NCBI GenBank assembly: GCA_021732085.1
Contig: JAKFVQ010000005.1
Span: 83,822-147,821 of the forward strand
Origin: Candidatus Obscuribacterales bacterium
GTDB lineage: Bacteria; Cyanobacteriota; Vampirovibrionia; Obscuribacterales; Obscuribacteraceae
Direction of reading: 5' to 3'
Length of the DNA stretch: 64,000 bases
Shown here: piece by piece, positions 25,015 to 32,443 of the stretch
Position numbering within the stretch: the first letter of the stretch is position 1
How the letters are laid out: each line of letters starts with the position of its first letter
Notes under the pieces: model-generated
What the model was told of the DNA's origin: nothing
What the model saw: the letters and a program-made list of their open reading frames with translations, nothing else
Databases searched by the model: none
Made by a program: the position numbers and the translations under genes

Positions 25015-25055
25015 TTAAAGTTTGGGAAATACTTACTAGAGCTGTTACTTACTCA

Positions 25056-25796
25056 CTATTCAGCGATCTTGCTTACGCACAGCTCAAGAACTTTATCTGT
25101 AACTTGATCGAGTGAGTAATTATCTGTGTCGATGAGTATCGCGTCGTCTGCTTGTTTCATTGGAGAAGTTTCGCGAGTCGAATCGAGGTGATCGCGCTCT
25201 TTGATATCCGCGATGATTGTTTGCAGATCTTGCATTTGTCCCATCTCGCGCATGTCTTTGAGCCGACGTTCTGCGCGCACTTCAGCGCTGGCGGTCAGGA
25301 AAATCTTGAGTTCAGCATCGGCTAACACTACTGTGCCGATATCGCGTCCATCCATAACGACGCCGCCTTCTTTTGCCAATTTTTGCTGTTTCTCAACAAG
25401 GATTTTGCGCACTCCAGCGATTGCTGAAACTGCGCTGACGAATTTGGTGATTATGCGTGAGCGGACAATGAAACTAACATCGGCACCATTTACGATTACT
25501 CTCACTCGCCCTTGTGAAGATTCATCCGGAGCTTTGAGTTCAATGATGGCATGGCGCACAAGCTCGATCACGCGATTATGATCATTAAGATCCGCGCGTT
25601 GTTCCAATGCAACCCACGTTGCGGCGCGGTACATCGCACCGGTATCTATGTAGAGATAATTCAATTTGTCGGCAACGCGTTTGGCTAAAGTTGATTTGCC
25701 GGCGCCTGCCGGACCGTCGATGGCGACCTTAATGCGCTTGCGAGGCGCTCCGGTCTGCTCATCGTTCATCGTGTAGCTCCCTATCAGCGTTTCCAT
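25056..25796 (-). CDS. cmk: Cytidylate kinase
   Basis: A 246-residue bacterial CMP/dCMP kinase that phosphorylates CMP with ATP in pyrimidine nucleotide synthesis. P-loop DGPAGAGKST (27-36), LYIDTGAMYRA, the CMP-binding insert and MDGRDIGTVVLADAELK, followed by the lid region RAERRLKDM. All family motifs are intact. AAAGGTG precedes the ATG. It starts 28 bases after the stop of the DUF4388-like gene on the same strand, so they are probably one transcript. Confidence 0.97.
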   Translation of the reverse strand: METLIGSYTMNDEQTGAPRKRIKVAIDGPAGAGKSTLAKRVADKLNYLYIDTGAMYRAATWVALEQRADLNDHNRVIELVRHAIIELKAPDESSQGRVRVIVNGADVSFIVRSRIITKFVSAVSAIAGVRKILVEKQQKLAKEGGVVMDGRDIGTVVLADAELKIFLTASAEVRAERRLKDMREMGQMQDLQTIIADIKERDHLDSTRETSPMKQADDAILIDTDNYSLDQVTDKVLELCVSKIAE

Positions 25797-25824
25797 AATT
25801 CACCTTTGGGTTGAGTGGTTGGAG

Positions 25825-26835
25825 TTAATGAACTTGCGCTGCTGGTGTTGCGGCTTCCTGGATTTTTTCCTGTCGGAACCAGCCATCGTTGCTGCCAGTC
25901 GGCCAAATTTGAGGAGCTATAAAACTTGCAAGTCCAACTATAAATAAGAATAACGGTAGCCATTGTAGTGCTCGCAACTCATACCACACGCGTTGCCAAG
26001 TAAATTTACCGTTTGCATGATTTGGCAGACTTCGCAGTCTTCCAAGACTTATTCGTTGCTCGGCAATTGTTTGCGAGAAGCCCGGGACCATCGCGGCTCT
26101 GACACCGCTAACTGTTTGAGCGGTTTCGATGAATGGTTCCAGCATGTTCCAAGCGGCGATTGGTGCTAATTGTGGGGCGGGACCATCAATTTTAGGGACC
26201 GGATATTCCGCACTGCGGCGCAGGCACTGCACTGCTGGTCCAGCGCGATTGAATGCTAGATCTGTGAACGCGACCTCTTCTGCCGATTTGCCAGGAATAT
26301 CGAGGTTAGTAGAGTAATTTCTTGAATTGGAGACCGGTTCTGCAGTGCTTTCAGCTGGCGGTGCACTGAAGTCGATCTCGGCATTGCCTTGTTTGGGATC
26401 TTCGTTATCCTCGGCCAGAAGCTGATTAGCTCTATTGCCGAATATCCGATCGAGCAAACCTTTCTCGTCAAACAAATCCGTGCTTTGTGTTGGAAGCTCG
26501 GTGAGGCTTTCCATAAGCCGATCTACGGCGATGTATAGGGAATGGTCAAAATTGCCTGCTTCCTTTTCCGTAAGCGCCAAGAATGCGAATGTGCCCTCGC
26601 TCATGGATAGAGTCGTTCTGAGTGCTTCATATGGGTCGACATCGTGCGGGCTGCCGGTGCAAAACGCAGCAACCACATACTGGCAGTTCGAAAGCAAAAT
26701 CTTTCCCTGGGTGGGGCTTCCAGCGCTCGATATGCGCAACATGGACCATGGAAGGTCTTGCTCTTGCAGTACAGAGTTGAGGACATCTTTCATGCCCCGA
26801 TTCTTGCTCAATGAACCTTCAAATACTACGTCCAT
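25825..26835 (-). CDS. DUF4388-like membrane-anchored protein
   Basis: A 336-residue protein. The N-terminal 100 residues (FEGSLSKNRGMKDVLNSVL, GKILLSNCQYVVAAF, DPYEALRTTLSMSEGTFAFLAL) follow the PatA/DUF4388 pattern, a domain linked to cyanobacterial and myxobacterial signalling. A long polar linker follows, then a C-terminal membrane helix (about 295-314, LPLFLFIVGLASFIAPQIW) and a short tail. The ATG at 26835 has GGGA at 7 bases; TTG/GTG starts upstream are weaker. It is upstream of cmk in an apparent operon. A signalling role is inferred; the DUF4388 match is moderate. Confidence 0.65.
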   Translation of the reverse strand: MDVVFEGSLSKNRGMKDVLNSVLQEQDLPWSMLRISSAGSPTQGKILLSNCQYVVAAFCTGSPHDVDPYEALRTTLSMSEGTFAFLALTEKEAGNFDHSLYIAVDRLMESLTELPTQSTDLFDEKGLLDRIFGNRANQLLAEDNEDPKQGNAEIDFSAPPAESTAEPVSNSRNYSTNLDIPGKSAEEVAFTDLAFNRAGPAVQCLRRSAEYPVPKIDGPAPQLAPIAAWNMLEPFIETAQTVSGVRAAMVPGFSQTIAEQRISLGRLRSLPNHANGKFTWQRVWYELRALQWLPLFLFIVGLASFIAPQIWPTGSNDGWFRQEKIQEAATPAAQVH

Positions 26836-26971
26836 CGACTTTCCCACCAACCCGGCTATATTCTCTTATTAAAGGTGACGCATTGCAATAGAGATTGACC
26901 CCAGGCTTGTAAGGGGCTTGCCCCAGTGGACTTGGGCGTTTTGTAGATCGAACAAAAGCCCCAAAACCGTC

Positions 26972-27007
26972 GCAGAGCTGGCTTTCCGCTATTAGAGCCA
27001 GCTCTGC
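26972..27007 (-). terminator. Terminator of HTH-selenoprotein operon
   Basis: GCAGAGCTGGCT and AGCCAGCTCTGC form a perfect 12-bp stem around a 12-base loop, 36 bases past the stop of the SelW-like gene. Read leftward it is followed by GACGGTTTTGG, giving a weak U-tract. Confidence 0.65.
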
Positions 27008-27042
27008 ATAAGTTCAGGAATCTTTGATTAAAAGATGAGAAT

Positions 27043-27393
27043 CTAGCTTCCCCTTTGAGCGCCTCGTTTTGCCATGAAGCCGCTCAGCCATTCAAAAAAG
27101 CTCGGCAGTTGTGGAATACCTTTGGCGGCTTCGGCTTGCGCCTCCTGAAGGGCCATCCCTTGGTCCAGGTTTGCAACGATTCGCAGAATCTCGCCGTCCT
27201 CTGGGAATCTTCCTAGCGCTTTCTTCGAGTAGATCAATTGACCCTTGTACTCGATCTCAAAGACTCCGCCCGATGACTGGAACAATCTGGATGATTCCTC
27301 GAGCTTGTTCTCGATATCAGCTGCCAAACTGACAGCTCTAGCCTTGTATCCTCAAGCTCCGCAGTAGGTTATCGTAAATGGCATGTTGGACAT
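27043..27393 (-). CDS. SelW-like (Rdx family) selenoprotein, UGA = Sec
   Basis: Read through one in-frame TGA (27352-27354), this is a 116-residue Rdx/SelW-type thioredoxin-like protein. Residues 7-16 are TITYCGAUGY, the Rdx CxxU redox motif, with Cys11 and Sec14. The body continues with the family pattern GGVFEIEYKGQLIYSKK and GRFPEDGEI, and ends in a C-terminal helix. The ATG at 27393 has AGGAG at 7-base spacing, while no ribosome site precedes any start after the TGA. A SECIS-like hairpin follows the TGA (27319-27337). Without readthrough the protein would lose the whole redox strand, as the 94-codon reading from 27327 does. It follows the HTH protein by 33 bases in one operon. Family role: thiol redox, partners unknown. 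Sec decoding requires SelA, SelB, SelC and SelD elsewhere. Confidence 0.88.
27319..27354 (-). promoter_or_regulatory. Bacterial SECIS-like element
   Basis: Starting at the UGA (27354), 14 spacer bases lead to AGCTGTC (27337-27331), loop AGTTT (27330-27326) and GGCAGCT (27325-27319). This is a 7-bp stem with one G-U pair. The apical loop lies 21 bases after the UGA and has G at its second position. Both match the known bacterial SECIS rules (loop about 16-37 bases downstream, G in the first two loop bases). It would recruit SelB. Confidence 0.75.
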
Positions 27394-27426
27394 GTTCGTT
27401 CTCCTGTTGTGTTGCGGTCGTTAGAC

Positions 27427-28200
27427 CTATTTCTTGATGCCGAAAAGACGTTTCCACCAGGGCAAGCTGGCGATTCTATCGTATTCGAGCCTCAAATTTT
27501 CCAACTCTTGTTGGGTTGTGAGCAGCTGCGCTTTTGCATTTGAATTTTCGGCAGCGTTACATTCGATCAGACGCATGGATGATTGCAATTGAGCCACCGT
27601 GCGCAAATCTTCCATGTGCAATCGACGTTCTTCTGATAGTGCTTTTTGGACAGACAAAAGTTCGCGCAATAACAGCTCAACGTCTTCACTGCGATCAATC
27701 ACGATTGTCGGTGTTTCTTGTCCACGTTTGCTAACAGCGGGGCTGAAGTCGATCATTTCCAACGGATTGCTGGACGGTGATTTTGTTGGATCGAATGAAA
27801 GAATCTCTTGAATCGCTTTTTCCGTTTCCTGGCGATTGGATCTTACTTTGAACCCTGCCGGCGGGATAATCCGCCACTCTTCGCCGTGTTCTGTTTTTAC
27901 TTTGCGAGCGCTCCAACCTTCAGGCAATTTGTTGCCCCAACGTCCCGACAAGCTTCGTTCTAGCGCGCGAACTGATTTGCCCAGCAGTGTAGCGGCTTGC
28001 TGCATGGTAAGCTGAGGGCGATACATATCGAACGTATCGCTGTCGGATTTCTCTTGAGTATCGCCAGTGGTATCAGTATCCTGCGATACTGCAGATGGTG
28101 TGTTGGGATCGGTTGTAGGAGGCAAATTAAGACTCTCTTCGAGTTCTTTCTTTTGCTCGTCGATCTCGGTCTCCACCTTTTTATCTGCTTCTGGGGCCAT
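27427..28200 (-). CDS. HTH DNA-binding-like coiled-coil protein
   Basis: A 257-residue soluble protein. Residues 1-60 are acidic and disordered. Residues about 63-115 contain a MerR/HTH_17-like helix-turn-helix (TMQQAATLLGKSVRALERSL, then GWSARKVKTEHGEEWRIIP as a wing). A coiled coil occupies about 175-245, and the C-terminus ends in an amphipathic LPWWKRLFG patch, a motif common in plasmid/phage-type HTH-coiled-coil proteins. The ATG at 28200 has AAGGAG at 7 bases, so the reading from 28248 is too long. It is first in an operon with the selenoprotein. A palindrome about 50 bases upstream (28248-28263) could be its own operator. Confidence 0.7.
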   Translation of the reverse strand: MAPEADKKVETEIDEQKKELEESLNLPPTTDPNTPSAVSQDTDTTGDTQEKSDSDTFDMYRPQLTMQQAATLLGKSVRALERSLSGRWGNKLPEGWSARKVKTEHGEEWRIIPPAGFKVRSNRQETEKAIQEILSFDPTKSPSSNPLEMIDFSPAVSKRGQETPTIVIDRSEDVELLLRELLSVQKALSEERRLHMEDLRTVAQLQSSMRLIECNAAENSNAKAQLLTTQQELENLRLEYDRIASLPWWKRLFGIKK

Positions 28201-28247
28201 TTCTTGCTCCTTACCTGAGGCGTTTGAATTCGGTCGAGCCTCTTGCA

Positions 28248-28263
28248 TTCAGTCTAGACAATA
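28248..28263. promoter_or_regulatory. TCTAGA-centred palindrome upstream of HTH gene
   Basis: AGTCTAGACAA (28251-28261) is identical over 11 bases to site 1 of the twin palindromes at 36651-36695. It sits about 50 bases before the start codon of the HTH gene, where an operator would be expected. Confidence 0.4.
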
Positions 28264-28431
28264 TTTGGCGCTTGCAAATTCAGAGATTTCTCATGCAGAG
28301 GGACTTTTTCCTTGAATTCGTGTACCTGTTGCGCTCTTCGTGTTCTTACCATTGTGGGCCCAGTCTAAAGGATTACAATCGCAGTAGGGTAAAAGGCTTC
28401 GGAAGTATTAACTTCATCGAGGTCTACTTTC

Positions 28432-29013
28432 ATGTCCGAACGCGAAATTATTTCAAAGTGCGTCACTACTTTTCCTGGAATTGAGAAAGAAGGCTCTTTC
28501 GGGATAGATGCATTGCTCGCGAGTTTAAAGCTGTCGGAGAAGCCGACGCCGTTAGAGCTTGCCACTGCTACGCTGGCGACGAAACCGCTAACTGACGAAT
28601 TTAAGATTACGGGCATTGATAGTGTGACCAAGCTGGCTCAGACTGCTCGCACTTGTGCAGATAAGATCGCCGAAGATAACAGGCAGAAGAGGGATGAAGA
28701 ATTTGCAAATGCAGTAGCCGAGCGCGCTGACATGGTTATGGCGCAGGGAGTTCTGAACCATGGTAGCTCCAAATTTACGCCTATATTGGACCTGACCGAA
28801 AAGCCCCGTTTCACCGGACACAAAGAAGTCAAACCTCATGCCGAATGGAGCGCCCCGGATCTGACTAAGCGAGAACAAAAGGTTCTTGATACTTTGAAAA
28901 AACTTCCGAACGTTGACGCATTTGTCTACCAGGCTGAAGAGCCGGGCGGTGGAATCTCGATGAGCTGGAATATCGTTCCGAAGTTTTATATTGGAGTTCG
29001 ACCGAAGGGATAA
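28432..29013 (+). CDS. Hypothetical soluble protein
   Basis: A 193-residue protein with no signal peptide or membrane segment. N-terminal helices (about residues 1-100, Ala/Glu/Lys-rich) are followed by a Pro-containing linker and a compact C-terminal part (about 140-193) with PGGGISMSWNIVPKFYIGVRPKG. A GAGG lies about 10 bases upstream of the ATG. No family recognised. It is divergent from the HTH-selenoprotein operon and may share its control region. Confidence 0.65.
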   Translation: MSEREIISKCVTTFPGIEKEGSFGIDALLASLKLSEKPTPLELATATLATKPLTDEFKITGIDSVTKLAQTARTCADKIAEDNRQKRDEEFANAVAERADMVMAQGVLNHGSSKFTPILDLTEKPRFTGHKEVKPHAEWSAPDLTKREQKVLDTLKKLPNVDAFVYQAEEPGGGISMSWNIVPKFYIGVRPKG

Positions 29014-29090
29014 TTATCAAGATCCGCTTTCGAATATGCCGTCGAATCGCATGCTGCGATCGCTCGTATCATTCTATTTGAGTCTATGGC

Positions 29091-29112
29091 TATACAACAA
29101 AAGTGTTGTATA
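29091..29112. repeat. Perfect 9-bp inverted repeat
   Basis: TATACAACA-AAAG-TGTTGTATA lies between two convergent genes, with a related weaker copy (ACAAC-AAAG-GTTGT, 29173-29186) further right. The shared AAAG spacer suggests a protein-binding site pair or a bidirectional terminator without a T-run. Confidence 0.45.
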
Positions 29113-29226
29113 ACTTTGCAGCAAAAAAGCTCGCTTTACCAGTCTTGGCGGTAATGCAATTATCACTTGATTACAACAAAGGTTGTTAAAGCATCGGCGG
29201 CGCAAATGACCAGGCCGTCACCCTGA

Positions 29227-29775
29227 TTATTTCTTCTTTTCGTCAAATTTTAGAGATGCGGAATTGATGCAGTAGCGCAAACCGGTCGGTGCGGGACCGT
29301 CTGGAAACACGTGCCCGAGGTGGGACTCGCATTTGCTGCAAACTACTTCTGTGCGCACCATTCCATGAGTCGTGTCGGAATGTTCTGTGATGTGTTCTTT
29401 GTTTGATGGCAGGGAGAAGCTCGGCCATCCGCAACCCGAATCGAATTTCTGATCGGAGGTGAATAGTTCGGCTCCGCATCCTATGCAATAGTATGTGCCA
29501 GGTTTGTGGTTATTCCAATATTCGCCAGTGAAAGCGCGCTCGGTGCCTTTCTCCCTGGTTACATGATATTGCTCCGGCGATAGTTGCTTTTTCCATTCTT
29601 CTTTGCTCTTAACGACTTTCTCGTTTGCGGTCATCTTTGCTCCTTCCGCGGATTTCGCCTTTGGCTCTGCTTTCTTTGTCTGCGCACCGGATTCCTGAGT
29701 AATTGCGAAAAACATTGCCACGACTATGCCTAATCCCACTGCTAGTGTTCGGGAATAAGGTGCCGAGAGTTTCAT
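29227..29775 (-). CDS. msrB: Exported methionine-R-sulfoxide reductase
   Basis: A 182-residue MsrB with a signal peptide (residues 1-31), so it repairs methionine-R-sulfoxide in the periplasm or cell envelope. Zinc ligands C97, C100, C146 and C149 form two CxxC pairs, the GCGWPSF motif carries Cys115, and the catalytic Cys169 lies in RYCINS. The Lys/Ala-rich stretch after the signal (32-48) is a linker. MsrB is usually cytosolic, so export here is notable. It lies 193 bases after SOD on the same strand, with a strong terminator between them, so it is likely transcribed separately. Confidence 0.93.
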   Translation of the reverse strand: MKLSAPYSRTLAVGLGIVVAMFFAITQESGAQTKKAEPKAKSAEGAKMTANEKVVKSKEEWKKQLSPEQYHVTREKGTERAFTGEYWNNHKPGTYYCIGCGAELFTSDQKFDSGCGWPSFSLPSNKEHITEHSDTTHGMVRTEVVCSKCESHLGHVFPDGPAPTGLRYCINSASLKFDEKKK

Positions 29776-29885
29776 AGGGCGCGCTCCTCGCGTTGTTACT
29801 CGATATATAGTAGCGCGATTTCAAATAAGGCGCCAAGATCCCCCAGTCGTGCACGCCGCAACGGCCAGCACGGAGGGTAAGAAAG

Positions 29886-29921
29886 CAACAAGAGCCTGCA
29901 GTATCCTGCAAGCTCTTGTTG
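29886..29921 (-). terminator. Terminator after superoxide dismutase
   Basis: CAACAAGAGC pairs with GCTCTTGTTG (10 bp), extended inward by TGCAG/CTGCA after one mismatch. Read leftward it is followed by CTTTCTT. It sits 47 bases after the SOD stop. Confidence 0.75.
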
Positions 29922-29968
29922 AATTAATGGTTCAGTGACCAGAATGATCACCTGTCGCGTTCGTTCTT

Positions 29969-30586
29969 CTACTTGATCAAACGTTTTTCGACAGCTTCCC
30001 AATCGACATTGGCGAAGAAGGATTCGATGTATTTAGGACGATCGACCGGCTTGTAATCCAGCAGCCAGGCGTGTTCCCAAACGTCCATCACAAGGATCGG
30101 AACGAAGCCGGCAACATTGCCTTCTTCGTGCAAGGTGATCCAGTGGTTGGACAAGGTCTTTGTCATCGGGTCTTGGAAGAGCACTGCCCAACCCACACCG
30201 CGCATGGCTCCGACTTTGCTGAAGTCGTTTTTCCAAACTTCAAGAGAGCTGTAGACTTCGCCAATTTTCTTGCCGATTTCGCTGCTGTCTTTGAGGTCGC
30301 TGGCTCCGCCGGACTTCATGTTGCCGAAATAATATTCGTGCAATCTCATCCCGTTATATTCGAAACCATAACGGCGCTTCAGTTCAGCGTATTCCGGTTG
30401 GCCGGCTTTGCCTTGCTCTGTGAGCTCGATGATTTTTTCATTGAGGATGTTGGTGTTCTTCACGTAGCCGGCATAAAGGGCCAAGTGAATTTCCAGAGTT
30501 TTGTCAGAGATTCCGGTGAGATTCTTCAGGTGTGTGAAATCTTGTTCTTTGTATGGTGTGTATGAAATTTTGGTCTGCAACGTCAT
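29969..30586 (-). CDS. Fe/Mn superoxide dismutase
   Basis: A 205-residue Fe/Mn-family SOD converting superoxide to peroxide and oxygen. Metal ligands H34, H83, D168 and H172 are in place (RLHEYYF, MDVWEHAW). There is no signal peptide, so it is cytosolic. The usual second His of an N-terminal HH motif is absent, and the C-terminal motif is WEHAW rather than WEHAY, marking a divergent subgroup. Fe or Mn preference cannot be told. AGGAG lies 7 bases before the ATG. A terminator follows. Confidence 0.93.
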   Translation of the reverse strand: MTLQTKISYTPYKEQDFTHLKNLTGISDKTLEIHLALYAGYVKNTNILNEKIIELTEQGKAGQPEYAELKRRYGFEYNGMRLHEYYFGNMKSGGASDLKDSSEIGKKIGEVYSSLEVWKNDFSKVGAMRGVGWAVLFQDPMTKTLSNHWITLHEEGNVAGFVPILVMDVWEHAWLLDYKPVDRPKYIESFFANVDWEAVEKRLIK

Positions 30587-30684
30587 GTCAATCTCCTGAA
30601 AGATGGAGTGCAGGGCTATCTATGAGCCTGTATAGATACCATATATCGATTGCAAAGCAGCAAAAATCTCATCAATTCTCAACC

Positions 30685-31464
30685 TCATGACAGGCTGATT
30701 CTTATCCAGGTGACGTCGTCGTTTGGCATCATCGGGTGCCCGTCAGCGTCTTTGTCGTTTCGTGCTTCATCGACAAAGGCAGCAAAGGCATCCTTATCGT
30801 CAACACCTTCCAAAATGGAAATTGCGTCGTTATGAAGCGAAAGTCGATGCAAAAACCATTTTGAAATGGCATCGGTCATCAAATAAATCAGGTCGCCCTT
30901 TTGGCATTGACCGTTCTCGTTTCTCTGACCGTCGAGAATGCCTTCATTTGAACTCTGTCTTGTCGATAGAAGCGCTGGATTGTAATTGAAATCTTCCCAT
31001 TTGCTTAGCGGTGATGCCGCGATCAGTTGCTGTTCTCGAATTTGAAAGAAGCAGCTGTCACCAAGTGCGGTGACAGACCAGCTGCATTGTTTTTTCTCTT
31101 CGCTCAATGTCAATCCGGCAATAGTGGCGAATGCTCCTGAAGCCAGCTTTTCTTCGGCATACCAGGGCAGCTGCTGCCCGGATACCTCCGCGAGCCATTT
31201 TTGCTGAAGCCCGGATAGCTGTTCAATATCGGAGATTTGCAATTCACCATCTATATAAGACTTGCACAAGAGCTTCGCCCAGAGTCCGGAAAATGATGTT
31301 TCGGTGGCACCATCGGCGACTGCGCATTTGAAATTTTTCGATTCGATTTCGTTCTTGCGTTCCTCGGCAATGCCGTCGCTATTGCCCGGTGCAAAAGCAT
31401 CTTCGTACTCCTCTGTACTTGAGCCCCGTTTGGGAAGCCAAAAAACTCGATAGCTGATTTTCAT
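30685..31464 (-). CDS. PP2C-like protein phosphatase
   Basis: A 259-residue soluble protein with the PP2C core in divergent form: VADGATETSFSGLWAKLL (metal-binding Asp of the ADG motif), ATIAGLTL, ALGDSCFF (GDS motif) and LIYLMTDAISKWFL (the TDA in place of SDG), then MMPNDDVTWIRI (DDVT for the final DD). It would dephosphorylate Ser/Thr residues. GGAG lies 9 bases before the ATG. Its start is 14 bases after the stop of the VWA gene, so the two are co-transcribed. A kinase sits across the divergent promoter. Confidence 0.82.
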   Translation of the reverse strand: MKISYRVFWLPKRGSSTEEYEDAFAPGNSDGIAEERKNEIESKNFKCAVADGATETSFSGLWAKLLCKSYIDGELQISDIEQLSGLQQKWLAEVSGQQLPWYAEEKLASGAFATIAGLTLSEEKKQCSWSVTALGDSCFFQIREQQLIAASPLSKWEDFNYNPALLSTRQSSNEGILDGQRNENGQCQKGDLIYLMTDAISKWFLHRLSLHNDAISILEGVDDKDAFAAFVDEARNDKDADGHPMMPNDDVTWIRISLS

Positions 31465-31478
31465 CAGAGCGCGCTCCG

Positions 31479-32318
31479 CTACCTGAGATTACTGGGGCGC
31501 GTACCAATTGTAAGAAAGCGAATCACCGAAACAAGATCCGCGTTAAAAACGAAACCGCGCGGGTTGTCCGAAATAATAATTCCCTCTTCCTGCACCATTG
31601 ACCACATGTAGTCAGGCAGATTGCTCGACATGCGGAAAAGCAGCTTTGCGTAATTGTCGGGCAGCAGGCTCTCCGAATCAGGAAACTCAATCGGCATGTG
31701 ATTGGATGAGGAGATGTGCAGATTGAACATCAAAACATTCCCGTCTTCGCTAGACATTCGGCGAATCTGCTCGGCTGCGTCCTCTGGATTTCCATCAGTT
31801 GCTTCGCCATCAGTAATGTTGATTACGATTGGTGGAAAGCAAGCGACGTGCTGGTGAAGCCAATCACTAATGATTCGTTTTGCCTGGCGAAGGGCTTCAC
31901 ACATTGGCGTGCCGCCTTTGTAGATTGGATCGATCCATACAGGAAACTTGATCTTTTGTTCGATTATGCCGCCGGCACCGTCGTCGACTTTCTTGCTCCG
32001 CTGTTCTACTCTGGCCGGATTATTTGCGATTTCAGAAATAGGTGAAAGTTCGCGCCCGGCAAGCGATCCTGTAAACACCGGACCAACTCCGCGGTCTCCA
32101 TAACCGAGGACCCCGACGTGATAGTAGTCGCGGATTCCCTCTGATTTGGCGCATTTGATTACCAGGTTTTGCAGAAGGCGATTAACCGCATCGGCAACTC
32201 CGTCTGCTTTGCGCTTACCGGCACCCTGACCAAATGGATCTTCCATAGATCCCGACTGGTCTATGAGGATCACGATACAGGATGGATTTGCTCTGCTGAT
32301 TTCTGCGCTGTATGCCAT
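31479..32318 (-). CDS. VWA domain protein (TerY-like)
   Basis: A 279-residue soluble VWA protein. The MIDAS residues are present: DQSGSM (D20, S22, S24), the Thr in GGTPM and the Asp in ITDGE. Such VWA proteins bind protein partners through a metal ion. TerY-type VWA proteins travel with a PP2C phosphatase and a kinase, as here. The ATG at 32318 is chosen because the family begins shortly before the first strand; starts at 32342 or 32372 have no better site. It is followed 14 bases later by the PP2C gene. Confidence 0.87.
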   Translation of the reverse strand: MAYSAEISRANPSCIVILIDQSGSMEDPFGQGAGKRKADGVADAVNRLLQNLVIKCAKSEGIRDYYHVGVLGYGDRGVGPVFTGSLAGRELSPISEIANNPARVEQRSKKVDDGAGGIIEQKIKFPVWIDPIYKGGTPMCEALRQAKRIISDWLHQHVACFPPIVINITDGEATDGNPEDAAEQIRRMSSEDGNVLMFNLHISSSNHMPIEFPDSESLLPDNYAKLLFRMSSNLPDYMWSMVQEEGIIISDNPRGFVFNADLVSVIRFLTIGTRPSNLR

Positions 32319-32443
32319 GGTTTTGTTTCTTTGGGTGAACATTGATTGTATAGAAAGGCAATTATTGCGCATGCAACAGTCTAAGTGGTCAAGGTAAGAA
32401 ACAAAATTGCCGTTAAAATAGCCGCACTGAGATGGGGGCTGGC

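Noticed and set aside
27043..27327. Truncated 94-codon version of the SelW-like protein
   Set aside because: It lacks the redox strand and any ribosome site; readthrough of the UGA from the ATG at 27393 explains the data better.
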